A DNA stretch of 8,394 nt from an uncultured Phascolarctobacterium sp. (GTDB lineage Bacteria > Bacillota > Negativicutes > Acidaminococcales > Acidaminococcaceae), in assembly GCA_937906915.1 (NCBI GenBank), contig CALCUU010000077.1, forward strand, positions 1-8,394. Direction: 5' to 3'. Below the pieces are notes generated by a model. It searched no databases. It saw only the letters and a program-made list of their open reading frames with translations, and was not told where the DNA came from. A program made the translations under genes and the position numbers. This document shows, piece by piece, positions 1 through 6,773 of the stretch (its first letter is position 1; each line of letters opens with the position of its first letter).

Positions 1-800
1 TCGTTTGCGTACCCAGGAAGCTCGTTGGGGGTTTCCAAATAAAAAGGCAAGCTTCTTAGCGCAGGGTGGTTGATAATTTTAGTCATTGCTTCTAAACCAA
101 TATTGCCAGCACCAATGCAAGCGTGACGATCCTTATGACTACCTAAAACATTCAAGGTGTCGTTTAAATGAATTGCCTGCAAACGCTCTAAGCCAATAAT
201 TTTATCGAACTCTTCCAGTACGCCATCAAGGTCGTTGACGATATCGTAGCCACCGTCAAAAATGTGACAGGTGTCTAAGCACACGCCCATCTTTTCGTTC
301 AGGAGAACCTTGTCCAAAATAGCACGCAGCTCTTCAAAAGTGCGACCAACCTCGCTACCCTTACCTGCCATTGTTTCAAGTAAGACAGTGGTGTGCAAAT
401 CCTTATGCAACACCTCGTTAAGCATAGCGCTGATTTTTTCGATGCCAACCTCTACGCCTTGCTTCACGTGGCTACCGGGATGGAAGTTGTACAAATTGCC
501 GGGCACGTATTCCAGCATTGCCAAGTCCCCTTCCATGACGTTGCGTGCGAAATCACGCAAGCCTTCGTCAGCAGCGCAGGGATTCATGGTATAGGGAGCG
601 TGAGCCAGAAGCTTAGCAAAATTATTTTCTTGGCACAGCTTTACGAGAGCAGCAGCGTCCTCCGGGTTCACAGCCTTTGCCTTACCACCACGGGGATTGC
701 GGGTAAAAAACTGAAAGGTATTGGCGCCAATGGATAAGGCAGTCTTACCCATTGCCAAAAAGCCTTTGCTTGATGATAAATGACAACCTATATTCAGCAT
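1..800 (-). CDS. nfo: Endonuclease IV (AP endonuclease), C-terminus cut by window edge
   Basis: Class II apurinic/apyrimidinic endonuclease of the Nfo/Apn1 family. It cuts the phosphodiester bond 5' of abasic sites in base excision repair and uses a trinuclear zinc centre in a TIM barrel. My translation from the ATG at 798-800 gives 266 codons with no stop before the edge; the family is about 280 residues, so only around 15 are missing. All nine expected metal ligands are visible: H67, H107, E142, D176, H179, H211, D224, H226 and E256. They lie in motifs such as NFHPGSH, CLDTCH, HLNDT, KDRH and LETP. The start is supported by AAGGAGA seven nt upstream. The gene follows the DUF2130 gene after 40 nt with no obvious promoter of its own, so co-transcription is likely. 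The gap contains a parS palindrome. Family assignment is near certain. Confidence 0.96.
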   Translation of the reverse strand, partial: MLNIGCHLSSSKGFLAMGKTALSIGANTFQFFTRNPRGGKAKAVNPEDAAALVKLCQENNFAKLLAHAPYTMNPCAADEGLRDFARNVMEGDLAMLEYVPGNLYNFHPGSHVKQGVEVGIEKISAMLNEVLHKDLHTTVLLETMAGKGSEVGRTFEELRAILDKVLLNEKMGVCLDTCHIFDGGYDIVNDLDGVLEEFDKIIGLERLQAIHLNDTLNVLGSHKDRHACIGAGNIGLEAMTKIINHPALRSLPFYLETPNELPGYAN

Positions 801-822
801 GGGGTTCTCCTTAAAAATTCAA

Positions 823-838
823 TGTTTCACGTGAAACA
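823..838. other. parS centromere site (ParB/Spo0J binding palindrome)
   Basis: TGTTTCACGTGAAACA is a perfect 16-bp inverted repeat and matches the chromosomal parS consensus TGTTNCACGTGAAACA known from Bacillus subtilis and widely conserved in bacteria. ParB dimers load here, spread as CTP-dependent clamps and recruit SMC for origin segregation. The site fills most of the 40-nt gap between the DUF2130 stop (841) and the nfo start (800), just upstream of the nfo ribosome binding site. Chance occurrence of this pattern in a window this size is of order 1 in 100,000 under equal base frequencies. The same bases could fold as a weak RNA hairpin, but the following stretch (ATTGAATTTTT) is not a clean U-tract. 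ParB binding is inferred from the sequence match alone. Confidence 0.9.
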
Positions 839-840
839 AT

Positions 841-2139
841 TTACTCTTCATTTTTCCTGCGTTCTTCCAGCTCCGCAAACTTTGCCTGCATGGTAGGGTT
901 GTTGCGGGTCAAACGCTTAATGGACAAATCCTCTGCCTTATTATTGGCAAGGCGCAGATTATTTTCAGAAGAAAGCAATGCTTCCTTGGTCTTTTGCAAA
1001 TGGTCAATGGTTTTGTCAATCTCTTCGATTGCCTTTTTAAACTTCTCGCTGGCAAGACGGTAGTTGCGGGCAAACTTCTCTTTAAAATCGTTCATATCCT
1101 CTTCAAAATGGGAGATGTCGATATTTTGATTTTTGATTGTCGCCAGCTCCTTCTTGTATTGGAGGGAGTTCATTGCCGCATTGCGAAGCAGGGTGATAAT
1201 GGGGATAAAGAATTGGGGACGCACAACGTACATCTTAGGATAGCGGTGGGACATATCCACAATGCCACCGTTGTACAGCTCGTTATCTGCTTCCAACAGG
1301 GAAACCAGCACTGCATATTCGCAGTTCTTTTCCTTGCGGTCCTTGTCCAGCTCTTTTAAGAAGTCCTCATTTTTATGCTTGGTAGCAGTTCCGTCAGCCT
1401 CGTTCTTCATCTCGAACATAATGGAGATAAATTCAGTGCCTTCGTCGTCAAACTCACGGAAGATGAAGTCACCCTTGCTTCCGGTACGAGCGTCGTTGTC
1501 TTTTTCAAAATAGGCATTACGGAATGCGGTGGCACGCAACCTGTTAAACTCAATGGCGCAGTGCTGTTCCAAGGTTTCGCCAATCATTTTGGTAGATTGC
1601 TTTGCCTTAAGGTCTTTATAATAATCAATTTGCTCGTCTTTAATTTTCAGCTTAGCTTCGTAGCCGTCCTTAATGGATTGCTCACGAATCTTACTTTCTT
1701 TTTCGTTGCTTTCAATTTGGTTAGTAAGCTTGATAAGCTCTTCGTTCTTTGCGGCAAGCTGTCTTTCTGTTTTAAAGACAACCTCGCTCACAGCAAGACG
1801 CTTTTCCATTTCGTAAGCAGCAAGACGCGCTTCGAGGGCAGTAATTTCTTTTTCCTTAACAGCAACCGCTTCGCTAACGCTTAATTTATTGTTTTGGGCG
1901 TTGGCATTAAGCTGTGCTTTCAGCTGGGCAATCTCTGCGTCCTTTTCGCCTACTGCGTTCTTAATTGCCAGCTGTCTATCTTTTTCTAAGGTTTGCAAGT
2001 GAGCTTTGAACTGTTGCTCGCGTTCGTACACTTCTTTTTGAAATTCCCTATCGCGAATTTGCTTCACGATGGCTGCATAACCGGATTCATCAACTTGAAA
2101 AACTTCGCCACATTTAGGGCATTTAATCTCTTGCATCAT
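841..2139 (-). CDS. DUF2130 (COG4487-type) coiled-coil protein, putative PD-(D/E)XK nuclease
   Basis: Conserved bacterial protein of unknown function, 432 residues. The N-terminus has a single zinc-knuckle-like CPKC (7-10), followed by a long Lys/Glu-rich heptad region (about 30-180). The DUF2130 core (about 183-320) then carries GSKGDF (D224), FEMKNE (E243, K245) and a hydrophobic [14 protein letters not shown] segment, and a second coiled coil spans about 325-400. The D-x(18)-E-x-K arrangement resembles a PD-(D/E)XK nuclease active site, so DNA cleavage is plausible but not shown. There is no signal peptide or membrane segment, so it is probably cytosolic. Two ATGs lie in tandem behind AAAGGAG: the one at 2139 is 4 nt away, while the one at 2136 is a better-spaced 7 nt. 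The 139-nt AT-rich gap upstream must hold its promoter, but I could not assign boxes confidently. The nfo gene follows, suggesting a role around DNA damage (inference). Confidence 0.85.
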   Translation of the reverse strand: MMQEIKCPKCGEVFQVDESGYAAIVKQIRDREFQKEVYEREQQFKAHLQTLEKDRQLAIKNAVGEKDAEIAQLKAQLNANAQNNKLSVSEAVAVKEKEITALEARLAAYEMEKRLAVSEVVFKTERQLAAKNEELIKLTNQIESNEKESKIREQSIKDGYEAKLKIKDEQIDYYKDLKAKQSTKMIGETLEQHCAIEFNRLRATAFRNAYFEKDNDARTGSKGDFIFREFDDEGTEFISIMFEMKNEADGTATKHKNEDFLKELDKDRKEKNCEYAVLVSLLEADNELYNGGIVDMSHRYPKMYVVRPQFFIPIITLLRNAAMNSLQYKKELATIKNQNIDISHFEEDMNDFKEKFARNYRLASEKFKKAIEEIDKTIDHLQKTKEALLSSENNLRLANNKAEDLSIKRLTRNNPTMQAKFAELEERRKNEE

Positions 2140-2241
2140 CTATCTCCTTTCAAACAAAGGGGTATCGCTAAAAACAATTTCTTCATTAGATATATCTTAA
2201 CAAAAATCAAATGCTATATCCACAAAATTTTCCCACCACGC

Positions 2242-2274
2242 AAAAACAGCAGTTACCTTTCGATAACTGCTGTT
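2242..2274 (-). terminator. Rho-independent terminator after pepT
   Basis: On the minus strand the arms AACAGCAGTTA and TAACTGCTGTT (2274-2264 and 2255-2245) form a perfect 11-bp stem with an 8-nt loop. The 3' arm runs into a five-T tract (2246-2242). It begins four nt after the pepT stop codon, so it closes the abgT-pepT unit. It also separates that unit from the DUF2130 gene. Confidence 0.92.
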
Positions 2275-2278
2275 AATT

Positions 2279-3526
2279 TTATTTTGTAATCAACTCAATA
2301 AGCTTTAAGGTCATACGGCAGGATTTTTCCCCTGCACCTAAAGGCCAGAACTCACAATTGGAATGGAAGTTGTGCGCTCCGGTGAAATAGTTAGGAGTCA
2401 AAATTCCTTTAGTAGAAATAAAGCTGCCATCGGTACCACCACGCATGGCAATGGTTTTCGGAGTAATTTCCAGCTCTTCCATTGCTTGGTAGATGAAATC
2501 GATGCATTTTTTATTGTCTTCACGGATGGCATCTGCAATATTGCCGTAGGTATCGCTCATAGTCAGTTCAATAACTGCCTTAGGATGACGAAGCTTCAAA
2601 AATTCTACAGCATTTTTAATTTGCTCCTTGCGTGCTTCGTACAGCACCTTGCTATGGTCACGAATCGCCATGTTCACACGGGCTTCGGACACATTGGAGT
2701 TAATGGCAGTTACCCAGATGTAACCTTCAGTGCCTTCAGTATGCTCCGGAGTTTGCATTCTATCGAAGCTATTTACCAAGTCCGTTGCAATCAAGGTGGG
2801 GTTAACCAGTACACCTTTAGCGCTCATGGGGTGAGCAGTGATGCCTTTAATGTAAACTTCTGCACTGCCTGCGTTAAAGGTTTGGTAAACAACTTCACCC
2901 AGTTCGCAGCAGTCAATGGTATAAGCAAAATCCACAGGGAATTTAGCAAAATCAATTTTCTTCGCACCCAATAAGCCAATTTCTTCATCGGGAACGAAAG
3001 CAACATGAATGTCGCCGTGGTAAATAGTCTTGTCATTAGCCAAGGTTTCCAGTGCAACCATGATGTTAGCAATGGCAGCCTTGTCATCTGCGCCTAATAC
3101 GGAAGTACCATCGCTGACAACAATGTCTTCGCCAATGTATTTTTCAATTTCAGGATGCTCACTTACTTTTAAGAAGATTTGTTTTTCTTCATTTAAGCAG
3201 ATGTCGCCACCTTGATAATTCTTCACAACGTGGGGATGAATTTCTGCGTTGAGGCAAACATCTACAGTGTCAAGATGAGCTACCCAACCAACAGCAGGAA
3301 CAGGGTGATGACCTTCCGGTAAATTTGCAGGCAGTTTACCAGTTAAAACAGAATGCTCGCTGATTTCCAAATCCACCAAGCCCAATTCTGCCAAGTCATT
3401 TTTCAAAAGCTCTGCCAGCTGGCGTTGACCTTCAGTAGTGGGAACAGTTTTTACAGCAGCATTGCTTTGGCTGGTAACAGCAACGTAACGCAGGAAGCGT
3501 TCTAATAATTTAGCTTGCATAGTCAT
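2279..3526 (-). CDS. pepT: Peptidase T (tripeptide aminopeptidase, M20B)
   Basis: Cytosolic zinc metallopeptidase that removes the N-terminal residue from tripeptides. The 415 residues match the family (Escherichia coli PepT has about 408). Visible motifs are HLDTVD with zinc ligand H84 and catalytic D86, GADDKA with bridging D147, PDEE with catalytic E181 and ligand E182, TIDCCELG with D205, and NFHSNCEF with H388. The lid/dimerisation domain lies between about 215 and 325. The start ATG at 3526 has AAGAGGT seven nt upstream; the second ATG (3520) is less well placed. The gene lies 21 nt behind the AbgT-family transporter gene and is followed directly by a terminator, so the two form an operon. 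This suggests that the peptidase digests what the transporter brings in, or that both serve peptide or acyl-glutamate salvage (inference). M20B members can differ in specificity, so a non-tripeptide substrate is possible. Confidence 0.94.
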   Translation of the reverse strand: MTMQAKLLERFLRYVAVTSQSNAAVKTVPTTEGQRQLAELLKNDLAELGLVDLEISEHSVLTGKLPANLPEGHHPVPAVGWVAHLDTVDVCLNAEIHPHVVKNYQGGDICLNEEKQIFLKVSEHPEIEKYIGEDIVVSDGTSVLGADDKAAIANIMVALETLANDKTIYHGDIHVAFVPDEEIGLLGAKKIDFAKFPVDFAYTIDCCELGEVVYQTFNAGSAEVYIKGITAHPMSAKGVLVNPTLIATDLVNSFDRMQTPEHTEGTEGYIWVTAINSNVSEARVNMAIRDHSKVLYEARKEQIKNAVEFLKLRHPKAVIELTMSDTYGNIADAIREDNKKCIDFIYQAMEELEITPKTIAMRGGTDGSFISTKGILTPNYFTGAHNFHSNCEFWPLGAGEKSCRMTLKLIELITK

Positions 3527-3547
3527 AAATTAGACCTCTTTTCTAAA

Positions 3548-5101
3548 TTAACGTCTGGGATATACGTAGTCTGCTTGGAAGCCCAAGGGAATATCCAAGC
3601 CCCAGAACAAGTACAGCATAATAGTCAAGGTAACCAAAAGGGCAATGGTGTACGGAAGCATCATAGAGCTTAAAGTACCAATGCCTGCACTCTTACAATA
3701 TTTTTGGCAGTAAAGAATAATCAACGGATAGAAGGCAAACATAGGAGTTACTACGTTAACCGCACTATCACTTACGCGGAAGGCAACTTGGGTCAGCTCC
3801 GGAGAAATACCAACAGCCATCAGCATAGGTACGAAGATAGGTGCAAGAATTGCCCATTTTGCAGAAGCGGAAGTAATAATCAAGTTCAAGAGGCCTACGA
3901 GCACGATAATACCGAAAACGGTAATTTGCGGAGGCAATGCTAAGGATTTCAAGAACTCTGCGCCTGCAATCGCAATGAGTGCGCCCATGTTGGAAGCACC
4001 AAACGCCCACAGGAATTGTGCAGCGAAGAAATAGAATACGATGAGCTGTACCAAAGTTTTGGTAATATTTTCCATAGCATTGGTAACATCTTTAGGAGAT
4101 TTAAATTTGCCAACCAAGATACCGTAAACAAGACCAACAGTACCAGTGAAAACGAAGAGCAAGGAAACAATGGATTGCATTACAGGAGCCTTGAAGCTTG
4201 CAATGACACCATTTTTATCACGCCAAATGGAATCTTCCGGAAGCAAAGCTACTACCAAGCCAATAGCCATTACAAAAAGCACTGCAGAAGCAATATAGAA
4301 GGCGCGGTTTTCTTTGGGAGTAATTTCAGTATTAGCATCTTCGCCTACGTCAATATCTGCATCCAAGGGGCAAGCCTTCCACAGCCAAGGTTCAGTAATT
4401 TTTTCAGTTACGTACCAGCAGCTTGCAATGACACCAAAGGTAGAAGCAAAGGCAAAGAAGTAGTTGCACAGTACGTTTACTTGGTAGGTAGGGTCAATCA
4501 ATTGCGCCGCACTTTGAGTAAAGCCTTGGATAACCGGGTCAATAGCAGACGGAGTGTAGTTTGCCGCAAAAGCACCTGCAATACCTGCGAAAGAGGCAGC
4601 AATACCGGACAAAGGGTGTTTGCCGGAAGCATAGAACATATAGGCAGCAACAGGAATAATAATAACGTAACCAGTATCGGGACCAATGTGGCTCAACATA
4701 CCAGCCAGAATAATAATTGGAGTAAGCAGGAACTTGGGAGTAACGGCAAGCAATTTTTTCAGACCAGTGTTGATGTAACCGGAACCATCAGCAATACCGA
4801 TACCCAAGGTAGCAACGATTACCATGCCTAACGGCGGGAAGCCAGAATAGTTGGTAACCATCTTGCTCATAAGCAGTACGATGTTTTCACCGCTGAGCAT
4901 ATTATTTACAACAATGTTTTTACCAGTGGTAGGATGCACATAATCAAAATGCATTTGAGAAAGAATGGCAGAAATTACGCATACCAAAACAAATGCACCT
5001 ACAAACAAAATGGTAATATCAGGAATTTTATTGCCGACACGTTCGATTAAACCGAGAATGCCACCAACCCTTTGTTTTTCCTGAGTGTTTTTCATTTTCA
5101 A
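3548..5101 (-). CDS. abgT: AbgT-family transporter (p-aminobenzoyl-glutamate type)
   Basis: Multi-pass inner-membrane transporter, 517 residues. E. coli AbgT imports p-aminobenzoyl-glutamate, a folate breakdown product; Neisseria MtrF and Alcanivorax YdaH have been described as sulfonamide exporters. The family pattern is clear: an N-terminal GGILGLIERVGNKIPD motif, a first membrane helix (29-48), GIGIADGSGYI, HIGPDTGYVIIIP, and AANYTPSAIDP with D188. The C-terminal block has S413, W416, P434, R442, D445 and P453, which by my recollection correspond to functionally important MtrF residues. A soluble acidic insert lies at about 242-266. The start is ambiguous: TTG at 5101 is 5 nt and ATG at 5095 is 11 nt downstream of AAGGAG, giving 517 or 515 residues. 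It is the first gene of an operon with pepT behind a strong promoter. The family is certain; substrate and direction of transport are not. Confidence 0.93.
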   Translation of the reverse strand: MKMKNTQEKQRVGGILGLIERVGNKIPDITILFVGAFVLVCVISAILSQMHFDYVHPTTGKNIVVNNMLSGENIVLLMSKMVTNYSGFPPLGMVIVATLGIGIADGSGYINTGLKKLLAVTPKFLLTPIIILAGMLSHIGPDTGYVIIIPVAAYMFYASGKHPLSGIAASFAGIAGAFAANYTPSAIDPVIQGFTQSAAQLIDPTYQVNVLCNYFFAFASTFGVIASCWYVTEKITEPWLWKACPLDADIDVGEDANTEITPKENRAFYIASAVLFVMAIGLVVALLPEDSIWRDKNGVIASFKAPVMQSIVSLLFVFTGTVGLVYGILVGKFKSPKDVTNAMENITKTLVQLIVFYFFAAQFLWAFGASNMGALIAIAGAEFLKSLALPPQITVFGIIVLVGLLNLIITSASAKWAILAPIFVPMLMAVGISPELTQVAFRVSDSAVNVVTPMFAFYPLIILYCQKYCKSAGIGTLSSMMLPYTIALLVTLTIMLYLFWGLDIPLGFQADYVYPRR

Positions 5102-5136
5102 ATCAACTCCTTCATAAATTTAACACACAGGCCTGT

Positions 5137-5164
5137 ATTATAGCACCATTCCATGATTATTCAA
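5137..5164 (-). promoter_or_regulatory. Sigma-A type extended -10 promoter of abgT-pepT
   Basis: On the minus strand, TTGAAT (5164-5159), a 16-bp spacer ending in TGC, and a perfect TATAAT (5142-5137) form an extended -10 promoter. Transcription should begin near 5130, giving a leader of roughly 30 nt before the AbgT start. The 10-bp palindrome ACAGGCCTGT (5127-5136) directly abuts the -10 box, over the expected start of transcription. Confidence 0.85.
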
Positions 5165-5207
5165 AGGTTAATAACAAAAAATTCACAAAGAAAATGTAAC
5201 TTACCTC

Positions 5208-5239
5208 AAAAAACAAAAAGACGAGCCGAAGCCCGTCTT
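5208..5239 (-). terminator. Rho-independent terminator after the EamA gene
   Basis: On the minus strand the stem AAGACGGGC/GCTCGTCTT (one G-T wobble) closes a UUCG tetraloop in the very stable C(UUCG)G context. It is followed by T-rich sequence (TTTTTGTTTTTT, 5219-5208). It starts 7 nt after the stop at 5247 and ends the bioY-EamA unit before the abgT promoter. Confidence 0.93.
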
Positions 5240-5246
5240 AAAATTT

Positions 5247-6119
5247 TCATTTTCTTTCTGCCAGCTCGCTAACAAAGGTGGAGCCAAGCACCAGCACCGC
5301 ACCCACGATGCTGTAAATATCCATACTCTCGTTCAAAAGCACTGCGGATAAAATAATTGCCACGATGGGGTCAATATAACTAAAAATGGCAACGGTCTGC
5401 GCCTTTAAGCTTTGGATGGAAGAAAAGTACAGCGCGTAGGTAAAGCCTGTATGGATTACGCCAACCACTGCCAAAAGCAGCAGGCTTGTAGTATCAGGGG
5501 TAAGAGCGCCAAAATTTTCCACTGCCAAAGTGTAAGGGAAAAGTACCAGCGCCGCCAAGCCCAGCTGCATAATGGTCATATCGTAAGCAGAAATTTCTTT
5601 GATAAACTTGTTAAGCAAAATAACAGTTGCGTAAAGGCTCGCCGCACCCACACCGCACAAGATACCGGTGAAATCCACGCCTTCCGTACCGCTTTGCACT
5701 ACACCGCTAACCAGCACCATACCCGTAAGCGCCATAGCCACGCACAAAATCTTAATGGCAGATAAGCGTTCCTTGAGCACAAAGGGCGAAGCCATCATTA
5801 CAAAAATCGGCGCCATATAGTACGCCAAGGTAGCAGTTGCCACCGTTGTATAACGGTACGCTTCAAAAAGCAAAATCCAGTTAAAGCCAATGCAGGCACC
5901 GGAAATGGCAAGGGTCTTTAAATTTCTCTTGATGGCAACCTTATCCACCCCTTGACCTTTAGCAAAAACTACGAGGAGCAGGAACAAAGTACCTACAACA
6001 CCTCTCGCTAAAGCAATAACGGTAGAAGGCAAGTCAATATTTCTTACGAAGATACCAATGGTACCAAAGGTAACCATGGCAAAAATTATCTTGAGCTTTG
6101 CTTGCATTTCGCTATTCAT
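5247..6119 (-). CDS. EamA/DMT-family transporter
   Basis: Drug/metabolite transporter superfamily membrane protein of 290 residues, the usual size. It has two tandem EamA repeats (about 8-138 and 151-286) and about ten hydrophobic helices. Typical landmarks are the ALARGVVGTLFLLL segment in helix 2, LAYYMAPIFVMMASPFVLKERLS at the end of repeat 1, and SYIDPIVAIILSAVLLNES in repeat 2. The open frame extends upstream to 6203, but that part overlaps the bioY end and does not look like a DMT N-terminus. I therefore take the ATG at 6119 (MNSEMQAKLK), 19 nt after the bioY stop. The ribosome binding site is only moderate (GGGAAG about 10 nt away). The close spacing and shared terminator place it in the bioY operon. 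Substrate cannot be read from the sequence; amino acid or metabolite export is common in the family, and a biotin-related role is possible by context only. Confidence 0.9.
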   Translation of the reverse strand: MNSEMQAKLKIIFAMVTFGTIGIFVRNIDLPSTVIALARGVVGTLFLLLVVFAKGQGVDKVAIKRNLKTLAISGACIGFNWILLFEAYRYTTVATATLAYYMAPIFVMMASPFVLKERLSAIKILCVAMALTGMVLVSGVVQSGTEGVDFTGILCGVGAASLYATVILLNKFIKEISAYDMTIMQLGLAALVLFPYTLAVENFGALTPDTTSLLLLAVVGVIHTGFTYALYFSSIQSLKAQTVAIFSYIDPIVAIILSAVLLNESMDIYSIVGAVLVLGSTFVSELAERK

Positions 6120-6138
6120 CACAAATTCACTTCCCAAA

Positions 6139-6684
6139 TCATCTTGCAAAAATTCTATGGATGGGGCCCGCCAGCCAAGCAGCACCCACAACTTTGATAA
6201 CATCTAACGGAGCAAAGGGCAGTACGCCTACGAAGAAGGCTTCCTGCAAATTCATTCCGGTCAAAAGCATCATCTGCCCTGCGCCCATGGCGTAAATAAC
6301 AGGAATCCACACGCACACACCCACAATGGAGTAGCGCAGGAAATTATAGTTTCTTCCTTTAAGATAGGCAATAGCAGTCGCCGCCACGATAAATCCCAAA
6401 ATGTAACCACCTGTCGGACCGAAGAGCTTGCCCGGTCCCGCAGTACCACCTGTAAAAACGGGGATGCCTGCCAAGCCAACTAAGATGTAAACAAGCATAG
6501 TCATAAATGCTTGCTTGGGGGTCATCAAAAAACCAACAAGATTAACGATAAAGGGTTGCATTGCTATGGGAGATAAAGCAAAGGGCAACGGAATAATAAT
6601 ATATGCAGAAACGCAGTTCATTGCTACCAAAAGAGCTATCTTTGTCATTTCAGCAGCCTTGCTTGCGGGACGAGTACGAGACAT
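6139..6684 (-). CDS. bioY: Biotin ECF transporter S component BioY
   Basis: Integral membrane biotin-binding subunit (181 residues, six predicted helices) of an energy-coupling-factor transporter, which normally works with the shared EcfA/EcfA'/EcfT module. Diagnostic features are the N-terminal MTKIALLVAMNCVSAYI helix and PIAMQPFIVNLVGFLM. The GGTAGPGKLFGPTGGY loop (79-94) and the C-terminal LPFAPLDVIKVVGA with D161 and K164 also fit; the last two correspond to biotin-contacting residues in characterised BioY proteins. The ATG at 6684 has a GGTGA five to six nt upstream. No ecfA or ecfT lies in the window, so energisation must come from genes elsewhere, or the protein acts alone as reported for some BioY. 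It has its own strong promoter with a candidate BirA operator, and is followed by an EamA transporter in the same unit. Confidence 0.95.
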   Translation of the reverse strand: MSRTRPASKAAEMTKIALLVAMNCVSAYIIIPLPFALSPIAMQPFIVNLVGFLMTPKQAFMTMLVYILVGLAGIPVFTGGTAGPGKLFGPTGGYILGFIVAATAIAYLKGRNYNFLRYSIVGVCVWIPVIYAMGAGQMMLLTGMNLQEAFFVGVLPFAPLDVIKVVGAAWLAGPIHRIFAR

Positions 6685-6718
6685 TTTTTCACCAGCTTTT
6701 CTAAAATTAACTGCTCCT

Positions 6719-6748
6719 ATTATACAAAAAAGCGACAGGCTTCGTCAA
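6719..6748 (-). promoter_or_regulatory. Sigma-A type promoter of bioY
   Basis: On the minus strand, TTGACG (6748-6743) is separated by 18 bp from a perfect TATAAT (6724-6719). Together they match the consensus at 11 of 12 positions. Transcription should start near 6712, leaving a leader of about 28 nt, too short for a riboswitch. The promoter lies in the 82-nt gap after dinB, so bioY can be expressed independently of the upstream genes. Confidence 0.87.
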
Positions 6749-6773
6749 CCGATACTTTCTAACCAGTTAACTA
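6742..6773 (-). promoter_or_regulatory. Candidate BirA operator over the bioY -35 box
   Basis: Two inverted half-sites on the minus strand, TAGTTAAC (6773-6766) and GTTGACGA (6749-6742), are separated by 16 bp. They resemble the BirA half-sites TTGTTAAC and GTTAACAA of Gram-positive biotin genes (7/8 and 6/8 matches). The distal half-site covers the -35 hexamer, so binding of biotinyl-AMP-loaded BirA would block initiation. The other half-site includes the last bases of dinB. The match is imperfect, and a birA gene with a DNA-binding domain is not in view. Confidence 0.45.

Noticed and set aside
459..474. A second CACGTG-centred sequence resembling parS inside nfo
   Set aside because: Only about 10 of 16 positions match and the right half is unlike the consensus. 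The bases encode the conserved HPGSH segment of endonuclease IV, which explains them.
2140..2244. AT-rich gap upstream of the DUF2130 gene, with the short palindrome AGATATATCT at 2188-2197
   Set aside because: A promoter is expected here, but no -35/-10 pair with acceptable spacing stood out. A 10-bp AT-only palindrome is unremarkable in such sequence.
4016..4831. Long plus-strand open frame of 271 codons
   Set aside because: It lies entirely antisense within the AbgT-family gene. Its protein is low-complexity and resembles no family, so it is a shadow of the real gene.
6120..6203. N-terminal extension of the EamA gene up to 6203
   Set aside because: It would overlap the end of bioY by 65 nt and adds 28 residues that do not fit a DMT N-terminus. 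The ATG at 6119 gives the usual length.
6725..6748. T-rich stretch after dinB as a possible terminator
   Set aside because: Only a 3-4 bp stem can be formed before the six-T run. The region is better explained as the spacer of the bioY promoter.
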